Positions 37,435-50,896 of a stretch of DNA of 64,000 bases are shown here, piece after piece. Every line of letters starts with the position of its first letter. The stretch's first letter is position 1. Source of the stretch: Trichoplax sp. H2 (Eukaryota; Placozoa; Uniplacotomia; Trichoplacea); assembly GCA_003344405.1 (NCBI GenBank), contig NOWV01000048.1:1-64000 (forward strand). Reading direction: 5' to 3'. A model generated the notes under the pieces. That model did no database searches. It was not told the DNA's origin and saw only the letters and a program-made list of their open reading frames with translations. The translations under genes and the position numbers were made by a program.

Positions 37435-39137
37435 TCATTTAAAGTTTGAATTTTTCGCCGGTTTTTTCAATGTTTCAATTACACTGCGACACATAACACA
37501 TCGTAATGGTAGATTTCTTTGCGCCACTGCCACTTGAATAGTTTTGATAAAGCAACGCCTACACAAGTAATTGTGACCACATGGATATGTCGTAGTACTT
37601 GCTTTAGCCACTGTACACGCCACACACTACAGTATCGATGAGAAGATAAAACAATCATATTATGCCACAAATCTGTGAAAACATTCGAAAAATTTTATCT
37701 GAAATTGCTGAAGGATAAAAAACAGTAATGTACATGCAAAACAATTGGTATAATCAAGAACTTTGAGTAGCAATGGAGTGGTAATTTTGAGTTATTGTTT
37801 TATTAAATTTAGCTCGCTGACTAAATGCATAATTCTACTATGTTGGACATTTTGTCTACCTCCTACTGTACAACAATCACTTTCCTGAAATATAATCAGG
37901 TAGGGTTTCAACCCTAATAAGATTCAAGAGCGTGAAGTATATCGAGTAAATACGTGCATGACGAAACAAGCTGGGATTAGAATTCCATGTTTACTACCTT
38001 GCCGATCCACTCTATTTGTATTTTTACTAGAGCCGATAGTAATATACTGTATGTACCAGCATATATGTTTTCTTCAATCAAAATCGAAGCAGAATTTGTA
38101 AATACACACTTAAAGGCAATCAATTAAAAAATTATCTTGGTAGGTAAAGGCATAAACTATATTATTTGCTACAACAAAATGATCGATATACTACAGTTTG
38201 TAGGAAAGATTTGTCCATTGCTGTCAACTGTGCGTTTCCATTACATAGATTGATTGATTATTGGAGATGATTAGAATAAATTTTAAAATTTAACAAGTAT
38301 AAATTAATTTACCTCCTGATCATGAGAGTCAGATACAATCTCATTTTCGTGGGCTTCCAGCGCAACTAATAGCTTATCCTATGAGAGAGTAAAATTAAAC
38401 AGAAAAAGATGTTTGACTTAACAACTGACTTCTTCCTACTCGTAGTTACGTACAATTTTGCATAAGAAATTAAACGTAAGCCCTCATTCGGCTTCAATTT
38501 GCAAGTCAACAAGACTACAGATATTCAACACATGTTCACATAGGAATTCAACATTAGTCACACGTAAGATCTGCTTACACTAAGAAGAGCCTACTACATT
38601 GAAACTGCATGTCAATGATACCATCTCGTTCGTTATTTTTATCATCATTGATAGTTTAAAAGCAACTAAGAACCTGTAGGTTGCAATACAACTGGTTTAA
38701 AATGAAGAATGTTACTAGAATAGCCAGCCATTCAAATTATTATAATTGAAGGCAGTAGAGTAGAGTAGTGTGATGACGGTAATAATTATAATGGATCGTC
38801 GTTATTGCATCATTACCGTAACTAGGTATTGGGTGAAAGTACGACCTAGGGTTACTCTCATTTTGATCATTAAAGCAATACAATGGAAGAAAGCCGATGA
38901 CATATTGATTGGATTACGTTACGACCAACTTTAACATGTCCAATTTCTTGATAGTCGTCATTACTATCGTCTATTTTATGAACTACTACTTACAATTTTC
39001 TCGTTTATTGCAGTGAAGTCGTTTTCGCTGGCACATTTTCGCTTATGCGAATAGACTATGGTTCTGTGGCGATTGACAGCATACAATCCGATGATATTAG
39101 CAGCTGCTAATCCAATAAATGCGTTCACAACGTCCAT
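37435..39137 (-). CDS. Small membrane-anchored RING-finger protein (probable E3 ubiquitin ligase)
   Basis: Three minus-strand exons join in frame: 38994-39137 (48 codons from ATG), 38313-38378 (22 codons) and 37435-37626 (63 codons plus stop), giving 133 aa. All junctions use GT-AG. Residues about 3-20 form one hydrophobic helix (VVNAFIGLAAANIIGLYAV) followed by a basic patch, typical of a signal anchor. A short acidic linker (HENEIVSDSHDQE) leads to a C-terminal RING: ECVACTVAKA, then PCGHNYLCRRC, and LPLRCVMCR. The spacing C-x2-C-x10-C-x-H-x3-C-x2-C-x16-C-x2-C supplies the zinc ligands. It may transfer ubiquitin at a membrane, but the compartment and substrates cannot be read from the sequence. 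I do not recognise a named orthologue. Confidence 0.75.
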
Positions 39138-40923
39138 TTGAGCAAGATTATAGAGGATACAGTGGACTCATAACAATATTGGATAGATTAAATGATAATT
39201 CAGCAAGTATTTGATCCAACGCTCTCACCCTGCACCAATTTCTGCAACGATCAATAACCACTAGTACAACAATAACAAACCCCTTTTGGGTGGTCTTGCA
39301 AGCAATATTGCACCGGTACCGTTGCCGCATACCTCACTGGCGAGTCTTATGACTCTCATTCTACCGTATCATTTTTGTTGTTTCTTTAACCTCCACTATG
39401 GCCAGATGTCAATGTACGTAAGTACGTACTGTACAGTACGCTATGGTACAGTACATTTTTCTTTCCTCGTCGAGAAAAAGACTGTGCAGTACGGGGCAAT
39501 CATGGACTACTGTACAGACGTACAGCGTACAATACTAGAAATTACTAGTAGTGATTTCTAGCAGTCTATGGTACATACTGCAGGACGTACAGAAGTATGG
39601 AAGTAACCTCGATGATTTCGGCTTTTGTGTTATAGTCACTTAATATACTGTAGAGATGCAACAGAGAATCCAAGTGCTACTCGGAGTTTGGACAGTTCAT
39701 AAAAGTTCACTGTTAGTGAAACAGTGAAGCCATGGTTCAATTCTCCTTAGTATTCCGTAAACGGGCCCAAAATGGACTACGTTCAAGGTCCAAATTATGA
39801 TTGCCGCTGCGTCCAAACTTTGATGATAGCAACTGGGAGTACTGTATGTACAGTACTGTACAGTACTTCGCTTGTTCTTTCTGTACGGTAGTACAGTACC
39901 CTGTACAGTGTACAGTGTTTCCTACTCCTCAAGCAGCTCAAATTCGATGGAATTTCCTCGGATTTTGCTAATTATCAAATCATATTAATGCGATTGTACT
40001 TGTGTCACGCGGTTATTAACTTAAAATTGCATTACATTCCGTGAAATTCCACGGGTTTCGCTACTAATTATTATTATGGTAAAATTCTACCTAGTAAACA
40101 AAGCACGCAAAGTATCACGAGCACCGGATTCAACTAATATAGACAAAATGATGAATTTTATTGAGTTGCAATACAGTATAAATAGAAATTTAATTCCAGT
40201 ATAAACGTTTATAGTATTATTTACTGAACTCACTCACACATCATAATGCGCGAAGTGTCAGTAAGACTAACTAAATTTGATGAGACTCACAAGCATTCTA
40301 TTAATGCTATGATTAATACGCACGCGACGCATAGTAGCATTTAAGAGAACACTGTTGTATTCTACCTAAACGTAGCAGTCTATGCTAGTTACAAAATGTA
40401 CATTACACTGAACATGTCTGCCTAAAGGATTTACTTCCTAATACGCTTATATACCTATAGCGGCTCAAAAAATTTAGCATTTACGGCTATATTATCGCAC
40501 AGCAGTGTTTTGCATTTTCCTCCTTATTCACTCCGAAATCCGAAAACACTGTCACACAATAACCACAAGGACGGATTTGTCGCATAGCTAACAAGTACAA
40601 CTTGTCAAATCTGAAGTGAATAGTGCATAGAGTAGAGTACCGCACGTTTTTATCTACCCACATCAAATGCCTTTTACACTTCCTTAGTTTTAGAATTTAC
40701 TTGAATTAATTAAGGACGTTAGTTCCGAAGATCGAAATGTATCATTTCACAAACGAGAAATAGTTTGTAAGAAAGTTTATAGAGGTATCTCTGTTACAAG
40801 TTGCATCAGCCTGTATCATGTAATTAAGATAATCCACAAATGTATAATTTAGAAATACTGGGCTGGTGTATACGTATATATATAAAACATATTTTTACAG
40901 GAAGTGACTACTGGTAGTTTAAT
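39138..40923. other. Intergenic DNA with GTAC palindromes
   Basis: Holds the upstream region of the RING gene and the 3' side of INO80C (both minus strand). GTAC palindromes cluster at about 39415-39600 and 39838-39925, 0.3-0.8 kb upstream of the RING gene start. The remainder shows no exon. Confidence 0.5.
39415..39925. repeat. GTAC palindrome clusters upstream of the RING gene
   Basis: Runs such as GTACGTACTGTACAGTACG (about 39420), and GTATGTACAGTACTGTACAG near 39843, are made of the same self-complementary units seen upstream of CYP51. Two clusters are separated by about 250 nt of ordinary sequence. Confidence 0.7.
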
Positions 40924-42200
40924 TTATACCGTAGCAGCATTTCGTAATCTTAAATAGCCTTGGACGATATCCCAAGGCAAAGTCCTGATTGTCTTAAATT
41001 CATCCGATGTAGAATATCTAATTTTCGTCTGAGGGTCTGTATATTTAGCCTATAAGTTAAGCAGAGAAAGATATTTATACAGTATTGGTTGTATTAGTAC
41101 AACTTTACAAATTGAATGGATGCTTTATGATCATCTAATCACCAATGAAGTAATATGAATAAACTTACAATTGTTCCACTAATATCAGAGTACTTCTTTG
41201 GAGGGAGGAAAGCACCTGGTGCATCGATACTATTATCTTTGGAAATTTTTAGCAAACTTACAATCAATCAAAGGATAATGCATAGGTGATTTAAGTTGAA
41301 TAGTACAGTAAAGAGTTTTTGGTTATCAACGATATCTTACAAGTTGGGTCATATGGTTTCCAAGACAACGATCTTTCTATCGCTATTATCTGCTTAAGAT
41401 TTTTCCATGTTCTTCTACGGTTAATGTAATAGCCACCAGTCTAATGGAAGATCAAATAAGATGCATTTTACTATTAAATACAAAGTTTATGAAATTACAT
41501 TGAACACGCCATGTTACTTTTGCGTACAACGCATATTGTATTGCGATGACTATACAGTATACCGTGTAATACAACGGATATTTCAAAATGTCAACTGCAC
41601 AGTATACGTAAAACTACATTATGTTCACTTGTTCAGTGTCTGTCAGTGAAATAGCAATAATCGTATGCATAGGAAAAGCAATGGAAACGAACATTGAATA
41701 AAGTAAGAAAGAAATGTCTTACGGTGTACTTTGCATCCTTGAAAGTGATACGACTTTTACCAGAGACCGTTGGAGATAATTTACTATCTTCTTGACTTAA
41801 AGTCTTCTTGCTCTCGGTGTCCAGATCACCATCGTCATTCACTTTCGTTGCGCTTTCCACTGCGAGTAAATGTTCATGGCTCGTTTCTTTGGTTGCGCTA
41901 GCCGATTTTTTATCGACAGTCAGCTCGTCCGTTATATCCTACGTGATGATTAATGATGAAAGTCTTACACAATTTGCTCTATTATTCATAAAATAAAATA
42001 ATTTCAAATAATAAGGTGACTATACAGTATTGGTAATGCATGAAGTGTAAAAGTGCTATACGAGTACAGTATTGATTGATTCTCATAAAATGGCTAAAAA
42101 CATGAAAACTAACGGTAGATATCTTCCTTTTTTTATCAGCAGGAGAGTCTGGTGGGCTATTCGAAGTGAGTGATTTATGTCGTTTGTTTCTTGTCGACAT
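40924..42200 (-). CDS. INO80C: INO80 complex subunit C (IES6 homologue)
   Basis: Subunit of the INO80 ATP-dependent chromatin remodeller, which slides nucleosomes and exchanges H2A.Z; in yeast, Ies6 works with Arp5. Five minus-strand exons join in frame: 42114-42200, 41730-41938, 41341-41414, 41169-41236 and 40924-41049, giving 187 aa (human about 192). The N-terminal ~70 residues are basic then acidic and low in complexity, with a possible nuclear signal (DKKRKI). The conserved core follows: RTWKNLKQIIAIERSLSW, then NSIDAPGAFLPPKKYSDISG, then the YL1-C domain with KYTDPQTKIRYSTSDEFKTI and LPWDIVQGYLRLRNA. It ends with TAA at 40924. The ATG at 42198-42200 is the first in frame. It is transcribed divergently from SF3B1 across 1.2 kb of palindrome-rich DNA. 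Confidence 0.9.
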
Positions 42201-43445
42201 GTTGCATGGTGCAGTGTTATTCAATTAATTTCTTTCAATGCACTATTAGCTCACTATAACCAATGCTACTCTATTTTGCATTGCAGCAATGCTCAAGATT
42301 TTGCTACTGATTAAACTAAAGCCGGCGTCAGAGCAGTTACTGTACTGTACTGTACCGTACAGTACTGTACAGTATAGTGTAGTACAGCATACCGTACTGT
42401 ACAGTGTACAGTACTACAGTATATAGTACTGTACGTACCAATGCAACCAATGTTCTGATTTTCCCATCCCAGGGACTACGGTACTAAAAGAGGCAAGTCT
42501 CTATCATGGTAAACTAATTGAGGGCCTATTATTTTTCTGGTCATTCTAATACTGTATACGCTACCACTGAATCTGTATACTACGGTACACTGTACAAATC
42601 AAACAAGCAGCTCACTTTTAGATGACAATCATAGACAGTATATTGCATCGTTTCAGTTGGAATGACCAGCAAAATCGTTGGCCCCGATATTTTAGTACTG
42701 TACACCCAACGACCGTTTCCTGTCTCTTCTCTTCACGCGGACTTCTAGCTAGTACTGTACTCTACAGTATTGTAAAGTAGAGAACCTGGTGTAGAAGATT
42801 GTACACATGTTCTGTACTGTACTGTACACAATCAGCGACTTCTCAATGATTAATCATGCCCCCCCAAAATCGTCCAATTTCAAAATCATAATAGAGAGAG
42901 AGGGACTGGAAAAGAGCTTGCAGTGCAAACAATGTGGAGGCCGATCCTGTTAGATCAATTGTTACCATACTGTTCGTAGTACAGTACTCTAACTGTATCA
43001 AAATGAATACTGTACAGTACAGTACATACTGTCCAACGGTATCCAATAGTGACAGTACATAGTACTGGCTATATTGACAGTATTTCAGGTTTGGCGTACA
43101 GTACAGTGTACAGTACTGTACTGTACAATGTACAGTGTACAGTACACGATTCGTACAGTACACTGTACCGTACCTTCACAACGTCATGCTAACGTTGGGA
43201 AGGCCGTGGATGAACGTTTTCACTAGCATCACCTGACGGTCTCTTACCGGTCTTCTGTGATCAAAGCTGTGAGTGTGACAGGAAGGCACCGTGCGCTACT
43301 TTGGTTTAAAGCACTTGAAATCAGCTCTGACATCAGATCGATTTTTCTATCTTTACTAGACGACTGAGTACTGTACTGCGCACTACAGTAGTACGCAGTC
43401 AGTGCATGCTCTCTTGTTTTACATAAAGCAAAGCTGCAGTTCAAG
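42201..43445. promoter_or_regulatory. Shared divergent upstream region of INO80C and SF3B1
   Basis: The two start codons face away from each other with 1245 nt between them, so both promoters should lie here. No TATA box is obvious. The region contains the densest GTAC palindromes in the window (about 42335-42440 and 42690-43170), with a smaller patch near 43365-43400. Open frames across it follow the palindromes and are not genes. Promoter function is inferred from geometry only. Confidence 0.5.
42335..43170. repeat. Dense GTAC/ACTGTACAGT palindrome clusters
   Basis: At about 42340-42435 and again at about 43010-43165 nearly every base falls in runs like TACTGTACTGTACCGTACAG, with isolated units between. 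The units are near-perfect reverse complements of themselves and of each other, so long hairpins could form in either strand. A short AGAGAGAGAGG run lies near 42893. Confidence 0.75.
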
Positions 43446-46400
43446 ATGGCTTCCGTCGGAGGTAAGAAGATTATTTTTCCATGCCGAAACTAGTGTTAAT
43501 CCATATTAAGTGGACTATCTCCTTTCTTCCAACTTTAAACATGTTATATACAGCGATATCTTTATTCTACAAAGTATTATTGATGTATTTCTCTTTTGTA
43601 TTTGGGAGTTCAACTGGAGAAGTTGATATAACGTCGTTGACGATGTACCAACAGAGACATCAACAGTGACTCAACACTATCTTTGTATGAGATTCTACGT
43701 ATTGCAACATAACATTTCATGTCGACCTTGGAAAATTAACGCCATGAATAACTAGTTTACTTATCCGATCATAATTACTGTGCTAACTTTAGGAAATGCA
43801 ATGTAGTATAAACAATCTTTACGTTCGTTGCATCGACTTACTGTACTGTAGATTCAATTTGGTGTGACTTTTTACCAATACGGTACAGGTACTACAAGAT
43901 AGCAAGCATGCATTCCCATCTGATGGAATTACTACAATATTGGGGGGTCGTTTCAGTGCGGCATTAGCCTTGTGGAGACGACTGCTTTCCAGTCTAAGAT
44001 TGTCAGGCTTGATGAGTAAAACATGAACTGTTTTATTCAAGCTTGCAAAATTACGCTTTGATGATCTTCGTAGCTAAGGTTAAAATTATGAATAGTTTTC
44101 ATAGTGATCACAGGGGGAAGCACTGTGCGTATCTTTCCCTTGGTGCAGTAGAATTACGTACATCATACACAGAATGGCGTAGTAGTCACACGCATACTAC
44201 AAGCACTGCAGCAAGTGGTCTATACTCTATCAATGTCTACACTGTTACAAAATCCACTTTTCATGTTAACTCTGGAATACTTACTGCTGCCAAATATCGA
44301 TAATTTAGACCGTAATGACATCTAACTGAAAATTCGTCATGTCAAACTTTTTAGACATCGAAAAGCAAATCGAAGATTTACAGCGCAATAGGTCCAATTT
44401 GAATGAGAAGGAAGAAAAAGTAAGTCTCCTTGCTGTAGTGAAGTGATATCCTTAATTGCTAATGATCGATATTACAATAGTTTCGTTGTAACCACTGGGA
44501 TTACTTAGTTCGATTACAGTACAGTAGAATGTTAACGTGATGTTAAATCAGCAGATTGATGGCCGTTTCCGTGATATCAATCTGTTTCCAAATTTAAATG
44601 TTATTCATTTAAAGTTGTAATAAATTTCATTTTAGGTTGGCTTAGGATCAAAGGGTCACTTCGACAAGGACATCTATGGTGATTCCAGTACCAAGTAAGA
44701 CGATTATATGCTGCGCCATTCGTGTATAATATTGTACAGCCCATTAGACAGGCAATTGCTTGTTTGTCTATTTGTAATTAGTTATGCCTACATATTATTG
44801 TATATGCTGAAATTTATAACAGCGCTATATGAGTTAGTCAAACATTTAAATTTATGCTTTTAATAACTTAATCTATACATCTTATTGCAGGACTGGCTAC
44901 GTAACATCTCTTCCGTTAAATGAGGCCGAAGAGGTAATGTTGTCATCGTTTTATTATTGCAATATTGTATAAATAATCGTTAACAGTCTATCATATCTTA
45001 AAGATTGAATTGCTGTGCTATTGCTATAGGACGAAGATGACTATTCCGTGTCTAATACCCTTAATAAAAGAGCAACATACTCTGCTCCACAAGCGCTTCT
45101 TAATGACGTCCCAATGCAAGATAAGGTTTATAATTGATAAACGTTGTAATTTGTACGACACTTATGTCATCTGCTGTGTAGATGTATAGAAAGTGTAGAG
45201 GTACACGTTTCAATATAGAATTAATGCTAATGTTTTGAATACTTAGGACTACGATCCTTTAGCTGAATATCGTCACTCTCGTGTTGCTGATCGTGACGAT
45301 GAATATCGTGCTAGAAGACGAAATTTGATAATTTCTCCCGAACGACATGATCCCTTTGCAGATGGTTTGCTATTCCTATTTTTGGGGATTTTTTTACTTG
45401 TATTGAATGAATATTTTAAGAATCTATTGTAATTCATATTATCTCATTGTACTGTGATCATGTAGGAGGGAAAACTCCAGATCCTAAAGCTAGGACCTAC
45501 ATTGATATTATGCAAGAGCAAGGTTTAAAGAAAGAAGAAGTATGATTCTTTTGGATAGTTACGTTATATTATTTTTTTTCTGTTAATCATGAAACTGTAT
45601 TATGTAGGCTGAGATAATCAAGAAAATTCATGACAATCAAGAGACTGCTCCAGGCGCCCAAGTAAATGGTAGCGCTAAAGCAGGTACGGACTAATCAGAT
45701 TTTATTTTTAATGATCTTTTTCTACGCAGTAAAGTTATAGTAACTGTTTTGTCCAATAACACCTTTAGAGAAACGGAAGCGACGTTGGGATCAACCGGCT
45801 ACGGAAACTACACCTACAGCCAAGAAAACGTCCTGGGAACAAGCTGAAGTAAGAATTTTTAGAATTAGATTGACTATATACTGCCTTTCTATAAATGTAA
45901 TGTTTATCATATATAATGACTCTGATATTTATCATGTATATTATTTAGACACCCTCTGTTAGCCGATGGGATGAGACTCCAGCTAGGTCGAAAGGTGGCG
46001 AAACTCCTTCCGTCAGGGTGTGGGATGCTACACCAACTCACACCGCTCCTGGAGCCGCGACTCCTGGTTCTGTATCAGGTAAATTATAGTTCTTGTTCAA
46101 CTCTGCGCATCACGCGTTACAAATTGAAACACTTACTCTAATAGGGCTTAATAATAATAATAATAATGAATTTTTAATTTTTCGAAAGCACGTAAGCGTA
46201 ATAGATGGGACGAAACGCCTAAAGCAGATCAAGGTTGATAAGATATACACTTTACAACTTATACTTTGTGGCTTATTAATATAAATATTTTTTGCCATTC
46301 TCACGTCTACTATTCTTACCTACAAAGTAACGGGAGAAACTCCTGGTCATGGCAGCAGTGCATGGGCGGAAACACCAGGAATTGATCGCTCTTCTGGTGA

Positions 46401-49400
46401 GCCAATAGGCGACACGCCTAGTGCAAAACGAAGATCTCGTTGGGATGAGACACCGGTGAATCAAATGGGTGGAGCTACTCCTGTTTTTAACAGTGGTGTG
46501 ACTCCAAGTGGTACAGCAGCAATGGCAATGCCTACACCATCTCCAGGTACAGAAATGCTGTTTGTTTTATTCAATTTTTGCTTTGCGATCAATAATAACG
46601 TATTATTTCTGTATAGCCAATCTCGTCGCGATGACTCCTGAGCAAATGCAGGCCTTCCGATGGGAGAAAGAATTAGATGAACGTAATCGCCCACTAAGTG
46701 ATGATGAATTAAATGGCTTATTTCCAAAGGAGGGTTATAAGGTAAACTACGGTATTTTTTTATTGCTTTCAATTTATAATACTAATATTTGGTAAAATTA
46801 TACTTATTTAGGTTGTAGCGCCTCCAGCCGGATATCAGCCAATTCGTACTCCAGCTCGTAAATTACTTGCTACACCAACACCGATGGGTGGAGCATCCAC
46901 AGGTTTTTTCATGCAGGTAATACATTTGATAAATGATTTAAAATTAATGTATTAAGTTAAGAGTGTTTTAATATATGCGGGGCATTAATGGTAATTCAGG
47001 ATGAAAAGACTTCTGGATCCTCTAAAGTTGTAGAAGATTTACAACCTGCTGGAAATCTTCCTTATTTGAAGCCAGACGATGTTCAATATTTCGGAAAATT
47101 GTTGGTAAGTACTGTATCGTACCTGGTAAATACGTGATTATATTGAAATTGCAATAACGAAGTCCTCCATTTCCTAGACTGAAATTGACGAAAACTTACT
47201 ATCACCAGAAGAAGCAAAAGAGAGAAAAATTATGAAACTTTTACTAAAGATTAAGAACGGCACACCTCCCATGAGAAAAGTAAGTATCAATATACTCATT
47301 ACTAACCTTATGGTATTAAATAAATTAAACTAAAAGTATCTTGTTTCACAATGATTAGGCAGCACTACGACAAATAACTGATAAATCTCGAGAATTTGGT
47401 GCTGGTCCATTATTTAATCAAATTTTGCCATTATTAATGTCTCCCACCTTGGAAGATCAGGTAGACTTCAATTTAAAACCTACAATAATGCAGTTTAGAA
47501 TTATGACAGGAGTTATTGTTTTTCTTACATAGGAACGCCATCTTTTAGTTAAAGTTATTGATCGAATTCTTTACAAATTGGATGACCTTGTTCGCCCCTA
47601 CGTGCACAAAATTTTAGTTGTTATTGAACCTTTACTTATTGATGAAGATTACTATGCTCGTGTGGAAGGGCGTGAAATTATTTCTAATCTGGCCAAGGTA
47701 CTTCTTTAAAATTGCTTTTGATTTATATCATTGCGAAACAATGAAAGTACTTAATAGTTTTATTTGCTTATTTAGGCCGCTGGGCTTGCTACTATGATCT
47801 CTACTATGAGACCTGATATCGATAATATTGACGAATATGTTCGTAACACCACTGCTAGGTAAAAAATTATGTAGACTGTGAATTTGCAGAGTTTACGAAA
47901 TAATTTCACACCTCGATTTCTCATTTATTACTATATCTTTTTATTTTACAGAGCTTTTGCTGTAGTTGCTTCTGCCTTAGGTATTCCATCTTTGTTGCCA
48001 TTTTTGAAGGCTGTATGTCGCAGTAAAAAGTCCTGGCAAGCTCGTCACACTGGAATAAAAATCGTACAGCAAATTTCTATATTGATGGGATGTGCTATTT
48101 TACCGCATCTAAGAAGTTTAGTAGAGATTATCGAGCATGGTTAGTTTCTCATACAGACTCGTCTTTATTTACTCTTTTATAATCATGACACCTAATTATC
48201 AAACTCTTTGATTTTAGGACTAGTTGATGAACAACAGAAGGTTAGAACTATTACAGCTCTCGCTTTGGCTGCTTTAGCAGAATCTGCTACCCCATACGGT
48301 ATCGAATCATTTGATAGTGTTTTAAAACCTTTGTGGAAAGGTATCAGAAACCATCGTGGCAAGGTTAACCTATTACCATTAAACAAGATTATTTATATGT
48401 TAAAGATGTTAGACGTTCTGATGTAATAAATTATTTGTACATCTTTATCTGTATTTAGGGTTTAGCGGCATTTTTGAAGGCCATCGGTTACATTATACCC
48501 CTTATGGACGCAGAGTTTGCTAATTACTATACCCGTGAGGTTATGATCATCTTAATTCGTGAATTTCAGAGCCCTGATGAAGAAATGAAAAAAATCGTAT
48601 TGAAGGTAAGATCAGAATATGGATATGTGATATTATTTTATTCTAGACGTATAAACGTGATATTTACCACATTTTCGTACACTAGGTTGTGAAGCAATGT
48701 TGTTCTACAGATGGTGTAGAGCCACAGTATATTAAGGAACAGATATTACCACCGTTTTTTAAGCATTTCTGGAATCAGCGGATGGCCTTAGATAGACGCA
48801 ACTATAGACAGGTTTTGCTACATATATTAAAGTATATGTATAAAGCATTAGTTTATTTTTATCTAATCAATGTATAATTATGTTCGTAATAGCTGGTCGA
48901 TACTACGGTTGAAATTGCGAATGCAGTTGGTGCTGCAGAAATAATAAGTAGAGTTGTAGATGATTTAAAAGATGAATCTGAACAGTACAGAAAAATGGTT
49001 ATGGAAGCTATAGATAAGGTACCGTATTAAATTATTAAGGATACATAAGTACATTGCTGGTTTGATTTTATATATATATTGAAATCCCTTAGATTATGGC
49101 AAATCTTGGAGCTGCAGATATCGATTCTCGATTAGAAGAACAATTGATTGATGGTATTTTATATGCTTTCCAAGAACAAACGCAGGAGGTAGGAATTTTT
49201 AAAGTGTTTACTATTTAGTGGTGAGGCTTAGAAATATAACTAGGATGTATTTTGCAGGACGCCGTTATGTTAAATGGTTTTGGTACAGTTGTGAACTCTC
49301 TAGGAACTCGTGTTAAAGCTTACTTGCCTCAAATTTGTGGTACAGTCTTGTGGAGAATGAATAATAAATCTGCTAAAGTTCGCCAGCAAGCCGCTGATTT

Positions 49401-50896
49401 AATATCCAGAATTGCAGTGATTATGAAAACATGTGGTGAAGTAAGTACCGATTAGCATCAACAGCTATACGTGATTGATTCATTAATTAGTTTGTTAATG
49501 GCTGTATTTGTAGGAGAAACTTATGAACCATTTGGGAGTTGTATTATATGAATATCTTGGTGAAGAATACCCTGAAGTACTTGGTAGCATACTGGCTGCT
49601 CTTAAGGTAATTAGATCTTTTTTAAAATGGTAAAAAATCTCTGTAAAAAATTTAACTTTGGTTATTTATACTATTTCAGGCTATTGTAAATGTAATTGGT
49701 ATGAATAAGATGACACCACCAATTAAGGATCTCTTACCTCGCTTGACACCCATCCTAAAAAACAGGTATAAAATAGTAGTCTAAAACGCTTATTATGGTT
49801 GTATAACTTATTGATAATGCAACTTTTTTCCCAAGGCATGAAAAAGTTCAAGAGAACTGTATCGATCTCGTTGGTCGTATCGCTGATCGAGGTGCTGAAT
49901 TCGTATCTGCTCGAGAATGGATGCGAATCTGCTTTGAATTGTTGGAACTTTTGAAAGCTCATAAGAAAGCAATTCGTCGAGCAACAGTAAATACTTTCGG
50001 TTATATCGCTAAAGCTATTGGGTACGTAAGATATTACAAAATAACTAGCTACCTTTCGAATTAGTACTAATTATATAATCACATCTTATGTTTTGTTGCA
50101 GTCCACAAGATGTTTTAGCTACGCTCCTCAACAATCTTAAAGTGCAGGAACGTCAAAATCGTGTGTGTACAACGGTAGCTATTGCAATCGTGGCGGAAAC
50201 ATGTTCACCATTTACTGTCCTCCCTGCTCTCATGAATGAATATAGAGTACCTGAGCTGAATGTACAAAACGGGGTTTTAAAGTCACTATCTTTCCTTTTT
50301 GAATATATTGGTGAAATGGGCAAAGATTACATTTATGCTGTCACTCCATTGCTAGAAGACGCGTTAATGGACAGAGATTTAGTTCACAGGCAAACCGCAT
50401 CTTCTGTTGTTAAGCACATGTCTTTGGGTGTAGTAGGATTCGGTTGTGAAGATGCGTTAACCCATCTATTAAATTATGTATGGCCGAACATTTTTGAAAC
50501 TTCACCTCACGTAATTAATGCTGTCATGGAAGCAATAGATGGTCTTAGAGTTGGTATTGGCCCAACGAAGGTTTTACAATATACTCTGCAGGTATAAACT
50601 ATCTTTCATTAGCAACTTTTTTTAATATATAAATGCTAGAGATAATTTTTTGCTTTTAATAGGGCCTCTTTCATCCCGCTCGAAGAGTTCGTGAAGTGTA
50701 CTGGAAGATTTATAACAATTTGTACATCGGATCTCAGGTATTTCAAAATTTTTGTGTACTACGATGTGCTTTCATATACATTGAATTTCTATCTGGATTT
50801 TATATGAATTAGGATGCACTTATTGGATCTTATCCCCGGGTTGAAAACGAAGAGAAAAATTCCTACTATCGCTATTTCTTAGACTACACTTTATAA
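43446..50896 (+). CDS. SF3B1: Splicing factor 3B subunit 1
   Basis: Core scaffold of the U2 snRNP SF3b complex, clamping branch-site/U2 pairing in the nucleus. Thirty-two exons join in frame to 1277 aa (human 1304): 43446-43461, 44355-44419, 44636-44694, 44891-44933, 45030-45125, 45247-45364, 45466-45539, 45608-45683, 45769-45848, 45949-46078, 46189-46233, 46328-46546, 46617-46741, 46812-46916, 47000-47104, 47178-47279, 47359-47460, 47533-47697, 47776-47858, 47952-48139, 48218-48363, 48459-48605, 48686-48811, 48893-49018, 49093-49188, 49258-49440, 49514-49606, 49680-49765, 49836-50021, 50102-50591, 50663-50737, 50813-50896. The N-terminus has repeated RWDE/RWDQ-TP motifs, the U2AF-homology ligand sites and CDK targets. 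The C-terminal two thirds are HEAT repeats, nearly identical to human. Sites equal to human R625 (NTTARAF), K666 (GIKIVQQ) and K700 (EQQKVRT) are unchanged. Exon 1 is only 16 coding bases. Confidence 0.97.
46149..46170. repeat. AAT trinucleotide microsatellite in an SF3B1 intron
   Basis: A short uninterrupted run of about six AAT units lies in the intron before the 46189 exon. Confidence 0.8.

Noticed and set aside
42843-43163. 106-codon minus-strand frame rich in Cys, Tyr and Thr
   Set aside because: It is a translation of the GTAC/TGTACAGT palindromes, which read as Tyr-Cys-Thr-Val in any orientation.
43819-44303. Frames on both strands between SF3B1 exons 1 and 2
   Set aside because: They lie inside the first SF3B1 intron and show no similarity or splice structure.
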